Below are positions 44,256-61,944 of a DNA stretch of 64,000 nt, in pieces (within the stretch, counting starts at the first letter, position 1; each line of letters starts with the position of its first letter). The notes below the pieces were generated by a model. The model was not told the DNA's origin, ran no database searches, and was given only the letters and a program-made list of their open reading frames with translations. Location: contig OZ022242.1 in NCBI GenBank assembly GCA_963978895.1, positions 20,545,629 to 20,609,628 on the forward strand, written 5' to 3'. Origin of the DNA: Erpobdella octoculata (taxonomy: Eukaryota; Annelida; Clitellata; Hirudinida; Erpobdellidae). The translations under genes were made by a program, and so were the position numbers.

Positions 44256-45521
44256 ATGCACGTACAGGGTGGGAATATTCATTCCCACTTCATCAACGAC
44301 CACGCCATTCCACTTACCAGAAACATTACAGATTCAAATACTAGCGTGCTTACGTACTCTGGCGATCCCGTTCGATTGAAGATTCTCGAAGCTCTATACA
44401 TATTGCAGATAAAACCCACGATGAACGTCCAAGACGAAAACTTCGACCAGACATTGCAATTGTTTCGTCACGGCAACGGACACGCAACTCCACATCCATC
44501 GAACACACACTCTAGTTCTACAACTTCACGTACTGTTCTCAACTCGGTCCCTTCACTTCATGGCTACAGTCTACGCGAGCCTAAACCGAGTTCGACCACA
44601 GAACACCCACCCACTGATACCAACCAAACTTCCACACTCGAACCAAGTATTGCTTCTACCACCGCATCTTGTCTTCCTCCGCAGCTTCCCACCACGCTTC
44701 CTTCGCACCCTCCGACACCTGCTTCCGACCCTGACGCCACGATCGTCGCTACCTCTTCACTTTCCACTCCCATTGACCATACTACCACTCAATGCATCGT
44801 CGAATACTCATCCGACCCCACGATCGTCGATATCTCTTCACTTTTCACTTCCACCGAACAAACTACCACTCAATTTATTGTCGATTATTCACTCGTTTCC
44901 GCGAACACAAGCTCTCCTAATACACATATCTCTTCTGACATTATTAATAACCCTAACATTACTTCGCGTCGTAATCGACACAAATAAAACATTATTTCTT
45001 ACCACACACATACTGTTACTTTCTCCTATTTATATTCATTAATTCGTACACCACCCGCGCCATACACCTTGTACACCTATAAATTCCACCAATTCTATCG
45101 TTTCTCGTACACTATCTCCCCTTCCTATATTCATACACACACCTACAACTACAGCTATTCACCTCGTCCAGCTATCTCACCTTTCAGTTGTCGCGTTCAT
45201 GCTTTAGCGCTCACTCGTTTACTTAATTTAAAGTAATCTTGTTTTCTGCACTCTAATGGAATTTAATTTAATTTGTTTCGAACTCCAATTTAATTTAATT
45301 TAACTCGTTTCGATTCGTCGCCCGTTTCTTATTTTACGTTGACTTTTTGTTTATTACTTTCGGCTCCGAAGATGGAAAAGGATTTCCGAAACTGCAGTAA
45401 GCCTAATAAAACATCTAAAACAAGTCTCACGTCTTTCAACTACCGCAAAATCGAGGGCACCATAAAAAAATTGATAAACGCCAAGTGGGCCATAGTTTTC
45501 AACGGAGTGTGTTTAAAAGAA
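44256..45521 (+). repeat. Left pseudo-LTR of the Penelope-like element
   Basis: Direct copy of 47601-48866. It contains the 3' part of the PLE frame starting just after the GIY-YIG core, the 3' UTR, the hammerhead-like motif and the first codons of the next frame. It shows how PLE terminal repeats arise from a partial tandem copy. Confidence 0.92.
45359..45406 (+). ncRNA. Hammerhead-ribozyme-like motif, PLE copy 1
   Basis: Stem I GGCT (45362-45365) pairs with AGCC (45400-45403). The core reads CCGAAGA (45366-45372), where a standard hammerhead has CUGANGA. After one extra U, stem II GGAAA (45374-45378) pairs with TTTCC (45383-45387), followed by the invariant GAAA (45388-45391). Stem III is a self-complementary CTGCAG, then U-A at the expected cleavage site after 45399. 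The start codon ATG at 45372 overlaps the core. U4 is replaced by C here, so activity is uncertain. Confidence 0.6.
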
Positions 45522-47600
45522 AATATAACGCCAAACTACGCTCGAAATAAATTTCATAGTCGCTCCAAAACGGCGTTAAACAACAATTGTGCAGCATTTA
45601 CAACTTCCTCCCTGGTTGAGAAAGAGTTGACCACTGCCAAAGCCAATCTGTGCCATTTTCAACAACAGTACGACCAACACCTAAACGCGTTGGAAGTCCC
45701 TACTGACATCAGCGATAGAAATCCACACCTTACACACCTGAGTTCATTCTACAAAAACTACGATTCAAAGAAACGGATCACTGTTATGTCTAAGCTTTCC
45801 AGACTGTACGGCGGTCCAATTCTTTTGAAACACGAAATCACGCATTACCTCAATATTTCCGATTATACTCCTACACCTGACGAGACTGAGTTCTTACAGA
45901 TGGGCTTCGCTTGCCACACACAACAACGTTACGACCCCATGACCAAAAAAACCGAATTAGAGATCTTATACCGCGATGTTAAACGACTCGCTACTGAAGG
46001 AATTCTTCAGTATAACGATCAACTTTCTGCCTTACTGTCTCGTGAAGGTCACATCCACCGCAATCCGAAACGTACATTTCTGTCTTCACGTATGCGCCGC
46101 GCCGCTACGTCACTTCGCGACAACCCAAACATCATTTTGCGAAAGGCCGACAAGTCCAACACTTACGTGATTATGAATAGATCCGACTACTTCCAAAAGA
46201 TTGACGTAATTTTATCTGATCAAACCAAATTCAAGAAAATCTCCCATAACACTACACCCGATATTAAAACAAAAGCCAACCAACTCATCGCCGACGCCAA
46301 CCTTCAGCTGCAATGTACAAGATTTTCCCAAATTATTGGCGAATACAACCCAGGCTACATCTACGGTAACGTAAAGACTCATAAACCTGACATGCCGCTG
46401 CGACCCATTATTTCACAATGCCCCACCCCTATATACCTGTTAGCCAAATCTCTCAATTCTCTAATCACTCCCTACTGCCCTGACTCTAATAGTCTCAAGT
46501 CTTCATCAGAATTCGTCGATCTTGTCCGCGACTGCAACCATACCTCCGGTTTCATAGCAACCATGGACGTCGTGAACCTGTTCACAAACGTTCCAGTCAA
46601 CCGTACAATCGACATCATCTTACGCTACGTGTACGGCCACGCTACTCTCGAACCACCAATTCTCAGTAAAACAACCCTCACTCAACTTCTCGAAATATGC
46701 ACCACTGCCGTACCGTTTAGACACCCAAATGGTGACCTTTACGTTCAGACCGACGGCGTCGCCATGGGATCACCACTCGGTCCCACGTTCGCCCAGTTCT
46801 ACATGGGTCACTTGGAAAACGTCATCTTCAGTACCCATCTTAAAAGACCCTACATGTACGCGCGTTACGTTGACGACATTTTCATCATGGTCGACGATTT
46901 AAGCGATCTTAATCAGTTGAAGATCGCCCTCGAAGCTAACAGCGTACTCCAATTTACCTATCAACTCTGCGACATAAAAAACCAGCTTCCCTTTCTCGAT
47001 ATTCTCGTCTCTCAAATCGAAAGTCGGCTACAATTAGACGTCTACACTAAACCCACCTCTGGTGTCACTACATTAAACGGCGACGGGTTCTGCCCCGAGC
47101 GCTACAAAAAAAGCACTATACTATCCTATCTACATCGAGCGTACAAGGTATCCGAGGATTGGGTCCACTTTCATCACGAACTTCATAAAATCAAACAGTT
47201 ACTGATCAATAACAACTTTTCCCAAAATCTCGTTGATAACACCGTCAACACCTTTCTCAACAAGAAACACCGCCTCACAAGCCTGCCCGACTCACCAAAA
47301 CCCAGAATCGTCCCTTTATACTATCGCGCTCAAATGCATCACAACTACAAAATCGACGAATCTATTCTACGAGATATAATTCGTCGTCACGTTTCCATCA
47401 TCGACACTTCCCACCTTCTTCAATTTCGCATCTACTACAAAAGTTTCAAAACCCACAACCTAGTTGCACCAAACAACCTGCTACGCCATAACCTTCTCAA
47501 AAAAACTAACGTCGTCTACCAGTTTCGCTGCCCACTTCACCACGAATCTACAACTTCATATGTGGGCCACACTAGAACTACTTTATCTCGCCGACTTACC

Positions 47601-50394
<2,794 letters not shown>

Positions 50395-50540
50395 ACCAGG
50401 CGACAAAATGGCGATCGTCAAAATGGCGATCACAAAATGGTGAATTTCAAAATAGCGACTGCATCAAAATAGCTATCGTCAAAATAGCGACAGTTTCAAA
50501 AAGGCGATCAACAAAAAGCGATCACTATAATTTTAGGCTA
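50395..50540. repeat. Imperfect tandem repeats of AAAATGGCGATCGTC type
   Basis: About eight degenerate 15-20-bp units with GGCGATC or AGCGAC cores. The last part, AGCGATCACTATAATTTTAG then GCTATAAAATTAAC, recurs at 53646-53677 on the far side of the two Helitrons. Confidence 0.8.
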
Positions 50541-50567
50541 TAAAATTAACATTTTTATTACAAATTA

Positions 50568-52119
50568 TCTATATATATAAAAGAACATGTCCTGACTGAC
50601 AGATGACTGACTGATAATCAACGCCGAGCTCAAACGCCTCATCCTAGGAACGTGAAATTTGGAACTTATATTACTTTTATAGCGTAAACATCCGCTAAGA
50701 AAGGATTTTTGAAAATTTTGCTCCTGAGGGGAAAAAACTGGAAAACAAACTTTTTTCTAAAATATTTTTCTAAAAATTTGTTCTGAAATTTGGTATATAG
50801 ATTCTTTTTGAAAAATAAAAAAATACGTGTTTCACCATTTTTTGAAAATTCGGTTTCCCGGACCTCAAATGTGGGTGGGAAAATTGGGTTATTTGGTTTT
50901 TAAAGTAGCTTCTACTCAAAAACTGTTACTGCTACAAGAGTAAAAATTAGTATTTAGTTTCTACTCCAAAAATAATGAAACACGTGTTTTAGCATTTTTT
51001 AAAAATTTGGTTTCCAGGACTTCAAATGTGGGGTGGAAAATAGGGCTAATTGTCTTTTATAGTAACTGCTACTCAAAAACAGTAAATACCACAGATGTAA
51101 AAATTATTATTTAGTTTCTTTTCTAAAAATAAAGATATACGTGCTTCACCATTTTTTACAAATTTGGTTTCCCGGACCTCAAATGTGGGTTGGAAAATTG
51201 GGTTATTTGGTTTTTAAAGTAGCTTCTACTCAAAAACTGTTAATGTTACAAAAGTAAAAATTAGTATTTAGTTTCTACTCTAAAAATAATGATATACGGG
51301 TTTCACAATTTATTGAAAGTTTGGTTTCCAGGACTTCAAATGTGGGGTGGAAAATAGGGTTATTTGGTTTTTAAAGTAACTGCTACTCAACAACTGTAAT
51401 TGCCACAGATGTAAAAATTAATACTTAGTATCTACTAAAAAAAAAAGATATACGTGTTTCATCATTTTTTGGGTTATTTGGTTTTTAAAGTAGCTGCTAT
51501 TCAAAAACTGTTAATGCTACAGAAGTAAAAATTAGTATTTAGTTTCTACTCCAAAAATAATGAAATACGTGTTTTAGCATTTTTTGAAAATTTGGTTTCC
51601 AGGACCTCAAATGTGGGGTGGAAATAAGGGTTAATTGATTTCAAAATAACTGCTACTCACAAACTGTAAGTGCTACAAATGTAAAAATTAGTATTTTGAA
51701 GTTTTGTGCCGGTTAAAAGTAGCTAAGTCCAGTTTATCATCGGCCGGGCCAAGCCGTTATTTTAGAGTCTTCACACGGGCCAGGCCAAACCTTAAATCAA
51801 AGTGGGACAGGCCGAGGCTTTTCACTAAGTATATAGATATTTTAGTGATTTTAGGGTCTTCAGTTTGGCCGGGCCAAACCTGAGGTCAAGGTGGGACGGG
51901 CCGAAGGTTTTCCTCAAGTATATAGAACTTCTAGGCCTGTAAAAATGGGCCGGGCCTAATTCAGACGGGCTGTGCCGGGCCAGGAGTTTGGGTTTTTAAA
52001 ACGGGCTCGGCTAATTTGTCGACGGGCCGAGCCGAGACCTAAAAAAATGATTTCTACTATGGATGCACGGTTCAAACTCTCTAATTTCATGCGAGCGAAG
52101 CCGCTACGGGCACTGCTAG
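50568..52119 (+). mobile_element. Family-1 Helitron-like element, first of a tandem pair
   Basis: Begins TCTATATATATAAAAGAACA after A and ends CACTGCTAG before T. Same family as 5245-6672. The interior has repeated units of about 155 bp with GCTACTCAAAAACTGT, then GGCCGGGC-rich DNA and the conserved GCGAGCGAAGCCGCTACGGG end. No coding capacity. Confidence 0.75.
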
Positions 52120-52122
52120 TAA

Positions 52123-53574
52123 TCTATATATATAAAAGAACATGTCCTGACTGACTGATAATCAACGCCGAGCTCAAACGCCTCATCCTAGGAACGTGAA
52201 ATTTGGAACTTATATTACTTTTATTGCGTAAGCATCCGCTAAGAAAGGATTTTTGAAAATTTTGCTCCTGAGGGGAAGAAACTGGAAAACAAACTTTTTT
52301 CTAAAACAATGTATATCTCGAAAACCAAAAATGAGGAGATTTTGAAATTTGGTATATGGATTCTTCTTGAAAAATAAAAAGATACGTGTTTCACCATTTT
52401 TTGAAAATTCGGTTTCCTGGACCTCAAATGTGGGTTGGAAAATTGGGTTTTTTGGTTTTTAAAGTAGCTGCTACTCAAAAACTGTGAATGCTACAGGAGT
52501 AAAAATTAGTATTTAGTTTCTACTCCAAAAATAATGAAATACGTGTTTTAGCATTTTTTGAAAATTTGGTCTCCAGGACTTCAAATGTGGGGTGGAAAAT
52601 AGGGTTATTTGTTTTTTAAAGTAATTGCTACTCAAAAACTGTAAATACCACAGATGTAAAAATTAGTATTTAGTTTCTATTCTAAAAATAAAGATATACG
52701 TGTTTTACCATTTTTTTAAAATTTGGTTTCCAGGACCTCAAATGTGGGGTGAAAAATAAGGTTATTTGGTTTTTAATGTAACTGCTACTCGAAAACTGTA
52801 GATGCTACAGGAGTAAAAATTAGTATTTGGTTTCTACTCCAGAAATAATGATATACGTGATTTACCATTTTTTGAAAATTTGGTTTTCAGGACTTCAAAT
52901 ATGGGGTGGAAAATAGGGTTACTTGGTTTTTAAAGTAACTGCTACTCAAAAACTGTAAATGCTACAAAAGTAAAATTAGTATTTAGTTTCTACTCTAAAA
53001 ATAATGATATACGAGTTTCAACATTTTTTGAAAATTTGGTTTCCAGGACCTCAAATGTGAAGTGGAAAAAGGGTTATTTGATTTTAAAATAACTGCTACT
53101 CAAAAACTGTAAGTGCTACAGATGTGAAAATTAGTATTTTGAGGTTTTGTGCCGGTTAAAAGTAGATGAGTTCAGTTTATCACCGGACGGACGGGCCAAG
53201 CCGTTATTTTAGGGTCTTCATACGGCCCTGCCCAAACCTTAAATCAAGGTTGGACGGGCCAAGATTATTAACCAAGTATATAGACATTTTAGTGTTTTTA
53301 TGATGTTCAGACGGGCCGGGCTAAACCTGAAGTCAAGGTGGGACGGGCCGAAGTTTTTCATCAATTATATAGAACTTCTATGCCTGTAAAAACGGGCCGG
53401 GTCCATAGTAGACGGGCCGTGCCTGGCCAGGAATTTCGGTTTTTGAAACGGGCTGGCCAAGTTGTCGACGGGCCGAGCCGAGACCTAAAAATTGATCCGT
53501 GCAGCACTCTACTATGTATGCACGGTTCAAATTCTCTAATTTCATGCGAGCGAAGCCGCTACGGGCACTGCTAG
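52123..53574 (+). mobile_element. Family-1 Helitron-like element, second of a tandem pair
   Basis: Begins three bases after the first copy ends (TAA between them) and has the same termini. Length 1,452 bp. Head-to-tail pairs are known for Helitrons and fit rolling-circle transposition or insertion into the same target class. Interior repeat number differs from the first copy. Confidence 0.75.
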
Positions 53575-53718
53575 TTATGCATATTCAAATAATTGATTAT
53601 CAAAAACGGTCTTGCGACAGCTTCAAAAAGGCGATCATCAAAAAGCGATCACTATAATTTTAAGCTATAAAATTAACAAAAAAAGAGTCAAGGGGAATCA
53701 AATATAGAGAAACAAAAT

Positions 53719-53863
<145 letters not shown>

Positions 53864-54028
53864 CATTTTTCTTTTTTGCTCCCGTTTCCTTCCCCGCTTG
53901 CTCTCCCGTTTCCGTTCCCGCTTACTCTCACGTTTCCGTTCCCGCTCATTTTTTCCACTCGTTCATAACTTATTTTAGCCCATAAAACGTAAAATAGATT
54001 TGCTAAAAGTTGCTTGAAGCCTTGAAAC

Positions 54029-56033
54029 TTAGAGGTGTGCGCCGACGTCAAATCGTCGGCGGCGGCGCGCTGACCAACTTTAGGCGGCGGCGCATGTTTT
54101 TTGACGGCGGCGTCGGCGGCGTTTGTGATAATTTTTTTTATTAAACAATAACGACATGAAATAAAAAAAATTAAACGGACGTACTTTGTTAAAAAAAAAT
54201 AAAGTTGACAAGTCAAACTAAATTTATGTTAGTTTGTCAAAAAGTGTGAATTTTCGTGTACAAAAACTATCTTGTCAACGGATAATGGAGTGATGGCACT
54301 GCGCTTGGAATTAATTGTTAAACCCGCAGTTGAAAAAATGCGCTCGGACGGCGCACTTGTAGCTGGAATAGCTAAAATAATTTTGGCAAGCTCTGAAAGT
54401 TCTGGATAAGTTTTATTCTGCGTGTTCCACCAAGCCAGCAGGTCATTTGGAGAAACAGTTAAACATCTATACTGCTGAATGTTGCGTTCTAATGACAACG
54501 TCGCTGAACTTGCAGTAGCCGTTTGAAATAATTTGAGAAATTGGGCCAAATTATCAATCGTTTTCCATTCCTCATTGCTCAACATTTTTATCAAAAAACG
54601 TAAACGACTGAGACACCTTTCAATAAGTTGCTGATTTTTAATAAGGCTGTACAGCATCATGAGTAGACAATTCCATCGGGTAGGGCAATCTTTCTTCAAA
54701 GTTACCATATTCTGATGATTTTTTTCTGAATCTCGTCCCATTACATTTGTTTCTGAATCAATCAAAGCTGGAACATCATCTTTGTTTTCCCCAGAAATCA
54801 TGCTAGACTGTTGGTTATTAACTGTTTCTAGAGTTTCTTCAAGTTCTGAAACAAGTTGCTCATGAGCCATATCAATGGATTCATTCTGAAGCAATGACGT
54901 TTTGTACGTGAAGGTCTTTATGACGTTTTTAACTTTAACGATGAGAGATTGAATAGGAGTGCATTTACCAACTCCATCAACGGTGATGAGATTGTGCAAA
55001 TCGTGTGCTACGCAGCTAAGTTTTTCAGCCGCATTGAGGCGGCACGCCTTGACAACATTGGAGCCTTGATCTGTGACGTAGATAACTTTTTTATGTTCCA
55101 GGCCAAAACAATTAAGAATATTTGTTAACTCAGTAGCAATTTTTTCACTTGTTTTAGCTTCAGTAAACACAGCTGTTCGAAGGACCATGTCTTGTAACGT
55201 AAAATCTGAAAGACAAAAATGTAAGGTTACAGTCATATAACTTCGTTGCCTATAGTTGTCTGTCCATATATCTGTTGTGGCCGACACCGTCATTGGGGAT
55301 CTTAAAAGCAGTTCTTTTATCTTTGCAGCTGTTTCTTCATAGATTGTATTTAATGCATTGCGGGAAAGTGTTGTTCTTGAAGGCATATCACTTTTATCTT
55401 GGATTACAGAATTCTGTTGTAAAAATCTGATAAAACCCGGATTTTCAACTATTTTATTTTTTTATTTTTTAATTCATTTTTCTTTCACAACGCCTTTTCC
55501 AAGACTTAAGTCTTGCTCGAAGGCGAGAAAGGGCATTTGCAGAGGCAGCCATTTATAGGCGCCTACCCTTGTTGAAAGGTTGTAGATCTTGGCAACACAT
55601 TAGCGCAAGTTGACGCGCAAACAACCATTTTATGGTTTTTTTCAGTAATACCTTTGCTTGTGTTTGGAGTAGGTGATGCTGCAAATATAGTTATTAATTT
55701 CGTAAGCCTACGCATTTCGGAGCTAAGCATCTCCATTATCAATCAACGCTCAAAACTAAATAAACAAATGAACCGAAAAGCTAATATTCACGAAACAACA
55801 TATAAATGAATTGAAAAATTACTAAAACTTTGGATATTTTCTTTTTTAAAACAGAGAGATACATATATGATTATTTGCAACAATGATTATGAAAAAAAAA
55901 CTTAAAAAACCGTCGGCGGCGTGCCGCGAAAATCTCGGCGGCGGCGGCGGCGCGCCGATCCCGAAATTTCGGCTGCGGCGGCGAGAAGAAAATGTCGGCG
56001 GCGGCGGCGCAGTTCGGCCGGCGCACACCTCTA
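54029..56033 (-). mobile_element. hAT transposon, about 2.0 kb
   Basis: Terminal inverted repeats TTAGAGGTGTGCGCCG and CGGCGCACACCTCTA bound the element, each followed inward by GGCGGC-rich DNA (54050-54120 and 55910-56015). Flanking 8-mers CTTGAAAC (54021-54028) and CTTCAAAC (56034-56041) differ at one base, fitting a hAT duplication with one later mutation. It carries a minus-strand transposase. Confidence 0.88.
54229..55448 (-). CDS. hAT-family transposase, N-terminus uncertain
   Basis: DDE-type transposase that cuts and pastes its element. The frame is open from an AG acceptor at about 55449 to a stop at 54229 (about 405 codons), with an internal ATG at 55386. Visible parts: ENPGFIRFLQ, SATTDIWTDNYRQRSYMTVT with the first catalytic Asp region, KVIYVTDQGSNVVKA (second Asp), LSCVAHDLHN, CPTRWNCLLMML, and the C-terminal dimerisation block IPATSAPSERIFSTAGLTIN. 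The BED finger expected at the N-terminus was not found. Upstream (55449-55560) a short basic frame may be the first exon, separated by a small AT-rich intron. No stop falls in the catalytic part, so activity is possible. Confidence 0.88.
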
Positions 56034-56230
56034 CTTCAAACGTTGTTACGTAAACAAAATTTGAATTTTATTACGCAATTACCTTCGATGGTCGTACATA
56101 GGAACTTTTGGCCTGGAAAGTTAAAAAGGGGCAAAAGTTAAGAAGGTTTGGACTCCTTCTCCGATCCCCCGGCTCAGGGGGCCAAAAAACCTTCCGGGCC
56201 AAAAATGCCTATACATGATCATTGCATAAG

Positions 56231-56600
56231 TTTTCGAAGCACTGTTTACAATTGCGTAACAGGCATTACTTGCTAAAGGACTTCTTAACAAGGATATATC
56301 AAGATATCCTTGCTTCTTAATATTAGAAGTCCATGACTTGCTTCCCAGTCTTGCATAATGTGACCTATTGCGCGTTATTACAAATTATTAAGAGATAGAT
56401 GGGGCGGGAAAGCGACCGGAATCGGGAAAGTGTTGTATTGTCGTAGCGTTGGTCGTTTTAATGAAAGTTGTATCGCTGGTATGTTTTTGGAATTCTATGT
56501 CTTTAGTTTTATATTTGAATGGTTTTATTAGTGTTTCTCTATCTTTATATATTTGGTTTTCGTCTAATAATCTATACATAGATTTTCCTTACTTTATTAT
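56231..56600. other. Mixed repeat-derived DNA
   Basis: Includes AAGGATATATCAAGATATCC at 56289, which resembles the ends of the MITE at 29738-29955, and a weak frame without recognisable content. No gene is supported. Confidence 0.4.
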
Positions 56601-56610
56601 AGGGGTTCAG

Positions 56611-56936
<326 letters not shown>

Positions 56937-56983
56937 CGATTTGGTGATATCGTAACATTGGTGATCAGAAGTGGGATACAAGA

Positions 56984-57944
56984 ATGGTTTTGAAAGCATT
57001 GGATGAGCTCTTGATACTCGAGTTGAGGCGGGAACTTAGAAAACGAGAGCTCAGTAATAAAGGAAGAAAGTCTGAGCTCGTGGACCGCCTCCGGACGTCA
57101 TTGGAGAACAATGGGTTTGATCCGGAAGAGTATGAGTTCGAAGCAGAAAATGAATTGTTGAGGGCGCTGAATAAAATGGCGGAGGAAAACAGAGCAGCAC
57201 AGCAAGAAACGAAGAAATTTCTTGAACAAAAAAGACGGTCAAGATGAACCATGCAAGAATGTACAAGATGAACCATGCAAGGATGGTCATGGTGATGAGC
57301 CTTGCAAAGATGTGCAAGATGAACCATGCAAAGATGTTCAAGATGAACCATGCAAGGATGGTCATGATGATGAGCTTGTCAAAAACGGTCATGATGATGT
57401 GCCTGTCAAAGACGGTCAAGTAAATCAACCTTGCAAAGATGCTCAAGATGAACCATGCAAAGATGGTGACAGTGATACAGTCGGTTTGTACGTCGAAAAC
57501 AGAACTAAAGAAGATGAGAAGAATGTTGAAAACGAAATGCAAAACGATGAGGATGAAAGTGACGATGATGATTATAATAATGGCTTATATGGCTTTTACC
57601 CATACAGCGACGGTTCTGAAACGGAAGCCTCCATAACAGACGACGGCACCGAATATTCAGGGTCAGATTTTAGAGACGAATCTGACTCGGATGATGCAAC
57701 CGAGGATTTAGAAACGGACGAAACTTCAATGGAGAAATACATCAAAGTTAACTTGTCAAAAAAAGAAGACACTGATTTGAGAGACGATGGCGATGATTTG
57801 AAGAAAGATCCGCTGGACGATACGAAAGTTGACACCGACGAAAGAGCCGAGTGGGACTGTGAAAAGAAAACGTTCGATTGTAGCTTGGAAGAAAACAAAC
57901 ATGAAGGACTGGAAGAAACTGCATCAAACGGTCAAGAGACTTGA
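56984..57944 (+). CDS. SAP-domain gag-like protein, one frameshift
   Basis: The first frame (56984-57247) opens with a SAP-type DNA-binding motif ([31 protein letters not shown]) then a short coiled coil. A second frame (57222-57944) overlaps it and continues with about eight copies of DEPCKD-type units and then a very acidic tail. The two join sensibly by a +1 shift in the A-run near 57228-57233. This is either a mutation or a recoding site. SAP motifs at the N-terminus of gag-like proteins suggest chromatin or DNA binding. The capsid region is not recognisable. Confidence 0.65.
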
Positions 57945-58073
57945 CCATGTTGTTTGCGAATTGCGGTCAAAGCCACGAGTGAAGATCAAGTTATTTTGTG
58001 TTTGTGGCCGAGTCGCATTTCTCAAAAGCGACTATGCTGTTCGGGACGAACAGAATTAAGAAGGGGGTAATCA

Positions 58074-58263
58074 TGTAAAATCACTGGTTTTACGATCAAT
58101 TTCTTATTGATAAACGTTAAAGAATTCAGAACATATATTAGGCACATTATTATTAAGAGATTTGAAAGTATAAATAGCCTTAACAAAACTTTATTTATTA
58201 TTTTCCAATAAACTGCAAAAACATTCTATTGAGCCCGGTATACGATTTGGTGATATCGTAACA
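58074..58263 (+). repeat. 3' LTR of the deleted LTR element
   Basis: 190 bp from TGTAAAATCACTGG to TATCGTAACA. It contains AATAAA at about 58208, and the inverted ends TTTTACGAT and ATCGTAA. TA repeats follow directly. Confidence 0.78.
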
Positions 58264-58284
58264 ATATATATATATATATATATA

Positions 58285-58379
<95 letters not shown>
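58264..58379. repeat. (TA)n microsatellite
   Basis: About 116 bp of TA with one TATCTATA break, right after the 3' LTR. Confidence 0.96.
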
Positions 58380-58382
<3 letters not shown>

Positions 58383-58498
58383 ATATTCTTTTGATTTGAT
58401 AGGTTTTTTCGTTTTTTCTTTTGTTAGTGTGCTAATTCTTTGACAATTTCGGTTCTTTCTGTTTGTTTACTTTTCTCGTTTTACTTTTGACCCTGAGG

Positions 58499-59399
<901 letters not shown>

Positions 59400-59745
59400 A
59401 AACGAGAAGCCATTACAAACTATCGACCCCGTGAACACTTCTTCAGCAACAGAGTCCTGGCAATTTGGAACGTACTGCCGAACGAAATAACTTGCACCAA
59501 TTCAGTTAATGCTTTCAAAAACAAGCTTGACACCTTTTTGATTGAATATTACAGAAAGGACGATTTTCATTTAAAACTTGTGAATTTATTGAACTGAATT
59601 TTCATTTTGTTTTTGTTTAGTAAGGTTCTACCATAGCCGAAGCTACTTTAATAGTAGCTGAAGACCTCGATAGGGGTCCGGCATCGCATAGCGTCAGGTG
59701 ACACTATGCTGTAGAAAATAAACATTATTATTATTATATATCTAT
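59400..59745 (+). mobile_element. 3' end of a CR1/L2-like LINE
   Basis: The frame to 59597 reads [41 protein letters not shown]. This is the familiar C-terminus of CR1/L2/Rex-type reverse transcriptases. A 3' UTR of about 140 bp follows and ends in AATAAACATTATTATTATTA, a short tandem tail typical of these clades. The 5' part is cut off by (TA)n. Confidence 0.82.
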
Positions 59746-59819
59746 ATATATACAAGTAAATTTTAGCAAATTTTAATGTATTTTTTTCTTTACTTGTATA
59801 TATATAGATATATAGTATG

Positions 59820-59939
<120 letters not shown>

Positions 59940-60091
59940 TGTCTGTTGCATTTTCCTATAAAATAGACTGCACTTTATTGTTTTTCCAAAGTAACTTTTT
60001 AAAATTAAATTTTTTTTTAAATAACCTTAAACCTATTCTCAGACCTACCAAATCAACACAAAAAGTTTTTTAATAAATATCGGCTCAGCCT

Positions 60092-60911
60092 TTTTTATTT
60101 TTTTTTATTATAGTTTATAGTCTTTTACACCATGTGTTTTAAGACGCGAAAACAAAATCAAAATGAAAAAAAAATACTTATTTACACTAAATAATTTTTC
60201 TCTATATTTACAGTTCTTTAGGATTATTTTGTATCCATTTATAGATGATGGCGTGGCATATTTCCGAGTTCAGTATGGTTTGGAGTGTAGTTGGTTTTTG
60301 GATCCTTTTACAAAAGTTCCCAAGTTCCATTCCTAGTTGTGTCGTTTCTTTGCAGTGCAGCAACCAGTGCTCGATTGTTTCTGTTCCGCAGGTTTCGCAC
60401 AAACCTGTCTCATGAAGATTCATTCTCTTCAAATTTTGTTTCAGCCGACACTTTCCAAGTCGGAGTCGGGAAATGATGACTTCCTTTTTTCTGTTTGTTG
60501 TCTTGAATTTAATTTTATTTGAGACTTTTTTTTCGAGAGACCAGTAGTGTCGACTTTCTTGAGCAGAGTCCCATCTGGTCTGCCATTCGTTCAAAAGCTC
60601 TCTGCGTATTGTTCTTTTTATGTCAAATATCTCTGGCAAAATCTCAATCTCTATTTCGGGATGTTTGGTAGTTTCTTTGGCAAGGCAATCTGCCATTTCA
60701 TTTCCACGTATGCCCACGTGGCTAGGTACCCAAATCAGGGTAATTGTTTTCCCTTCTTTTGAGAGGTTGGATGCTAGTGTTAGGACTGATTCCACAAGAG
60801 CAGATTTTTGAGCATTTGCGGAATTTTTCAAAGATATCATAGAGCTATATGAATCCGTAAATAGGGCTATTTTATGTGGACCGTCTGGTTGTGCCATCCA
60901 CTCCAAGCCGC
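60092..60911 (-). mobile_element. 5'-truncated LINE with RNase H and 12-bp duplication
   Basis: The exact word ATCGGCTCAGCC flanks it at 60080-60091 and 60912-60923. On the minus strand the 3' end is GGTGTAAAAGACTATAAACT followed by an A-rich tail, the same tail as at 26517. The insert holds only the end of the coding region. Confidence 0.9.
60208..60906 (-). CDS. LINE ORF2 C-terminus: RNase H and CCHC-type finger
   Basis: The 232-residue open frame starts inside the truncated element. It contains [11 protein letters not shown] (RNase H, second acidic position), [20 protein letters not shown] (third and fourth conserved positions, with the His) and a C-terminal finger, [17 protein letters not shown]. 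This order (RNase H then CxxC..HxxxxC) marks I-, Jockey-, R1- or Tad-group LINEs. Reverse transcriptase and endonuclease are missing by 5' truncation. Confidence 0.85.
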   Translation of the reverse strand: MEWMAQPDGPHKIALFTDSYSSMISLKNSANAQKSALVESVLTLASNLSKEGKTITLIWVPSHVGIRGNEMADCLAKETTKHPEIEIEILPEIFDIKRTIRRELLNEWQTRWDSAQESRHYWSLEKKVSNKIKFKTTNRKKEVIISRLRLGKCRLKQNLKRMNLHETGLCETCGTETIEHWLLHCKETTQLGMELGNFCKRIQKPTTLQTILNSEICHAIIYKWIQNNPKEL

Positions 60912-60965
60912 ATCGGCTCAGCCGTTTCGATAGTGTTTGAAGTCAAACACTATGACACGAGATTT

Positions 60966-61820
<855 letters not shown>

Positions 61821-61944
61821 TATTTTTATAAAATATTTTTCTGTGTAAATTTGTGCGCGGATCCAACTTATTCACGCCTGCAAGTTTTCCTGGCGACAAA
61901 CTGGGAAGCAACTACTTTGGGACCTATTATTTGAACGTAGATAT

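Noticed and set aside
44560..45042. Separate proline/leucine-rich frame overlapping the PLE terminal repeat (also 47905-48387)
   Set aside because: It is an off-frame shadow of the Ser/Thr/Pro-rich tail of the PLE protein. Duplication in both repeats explains its double appearance.
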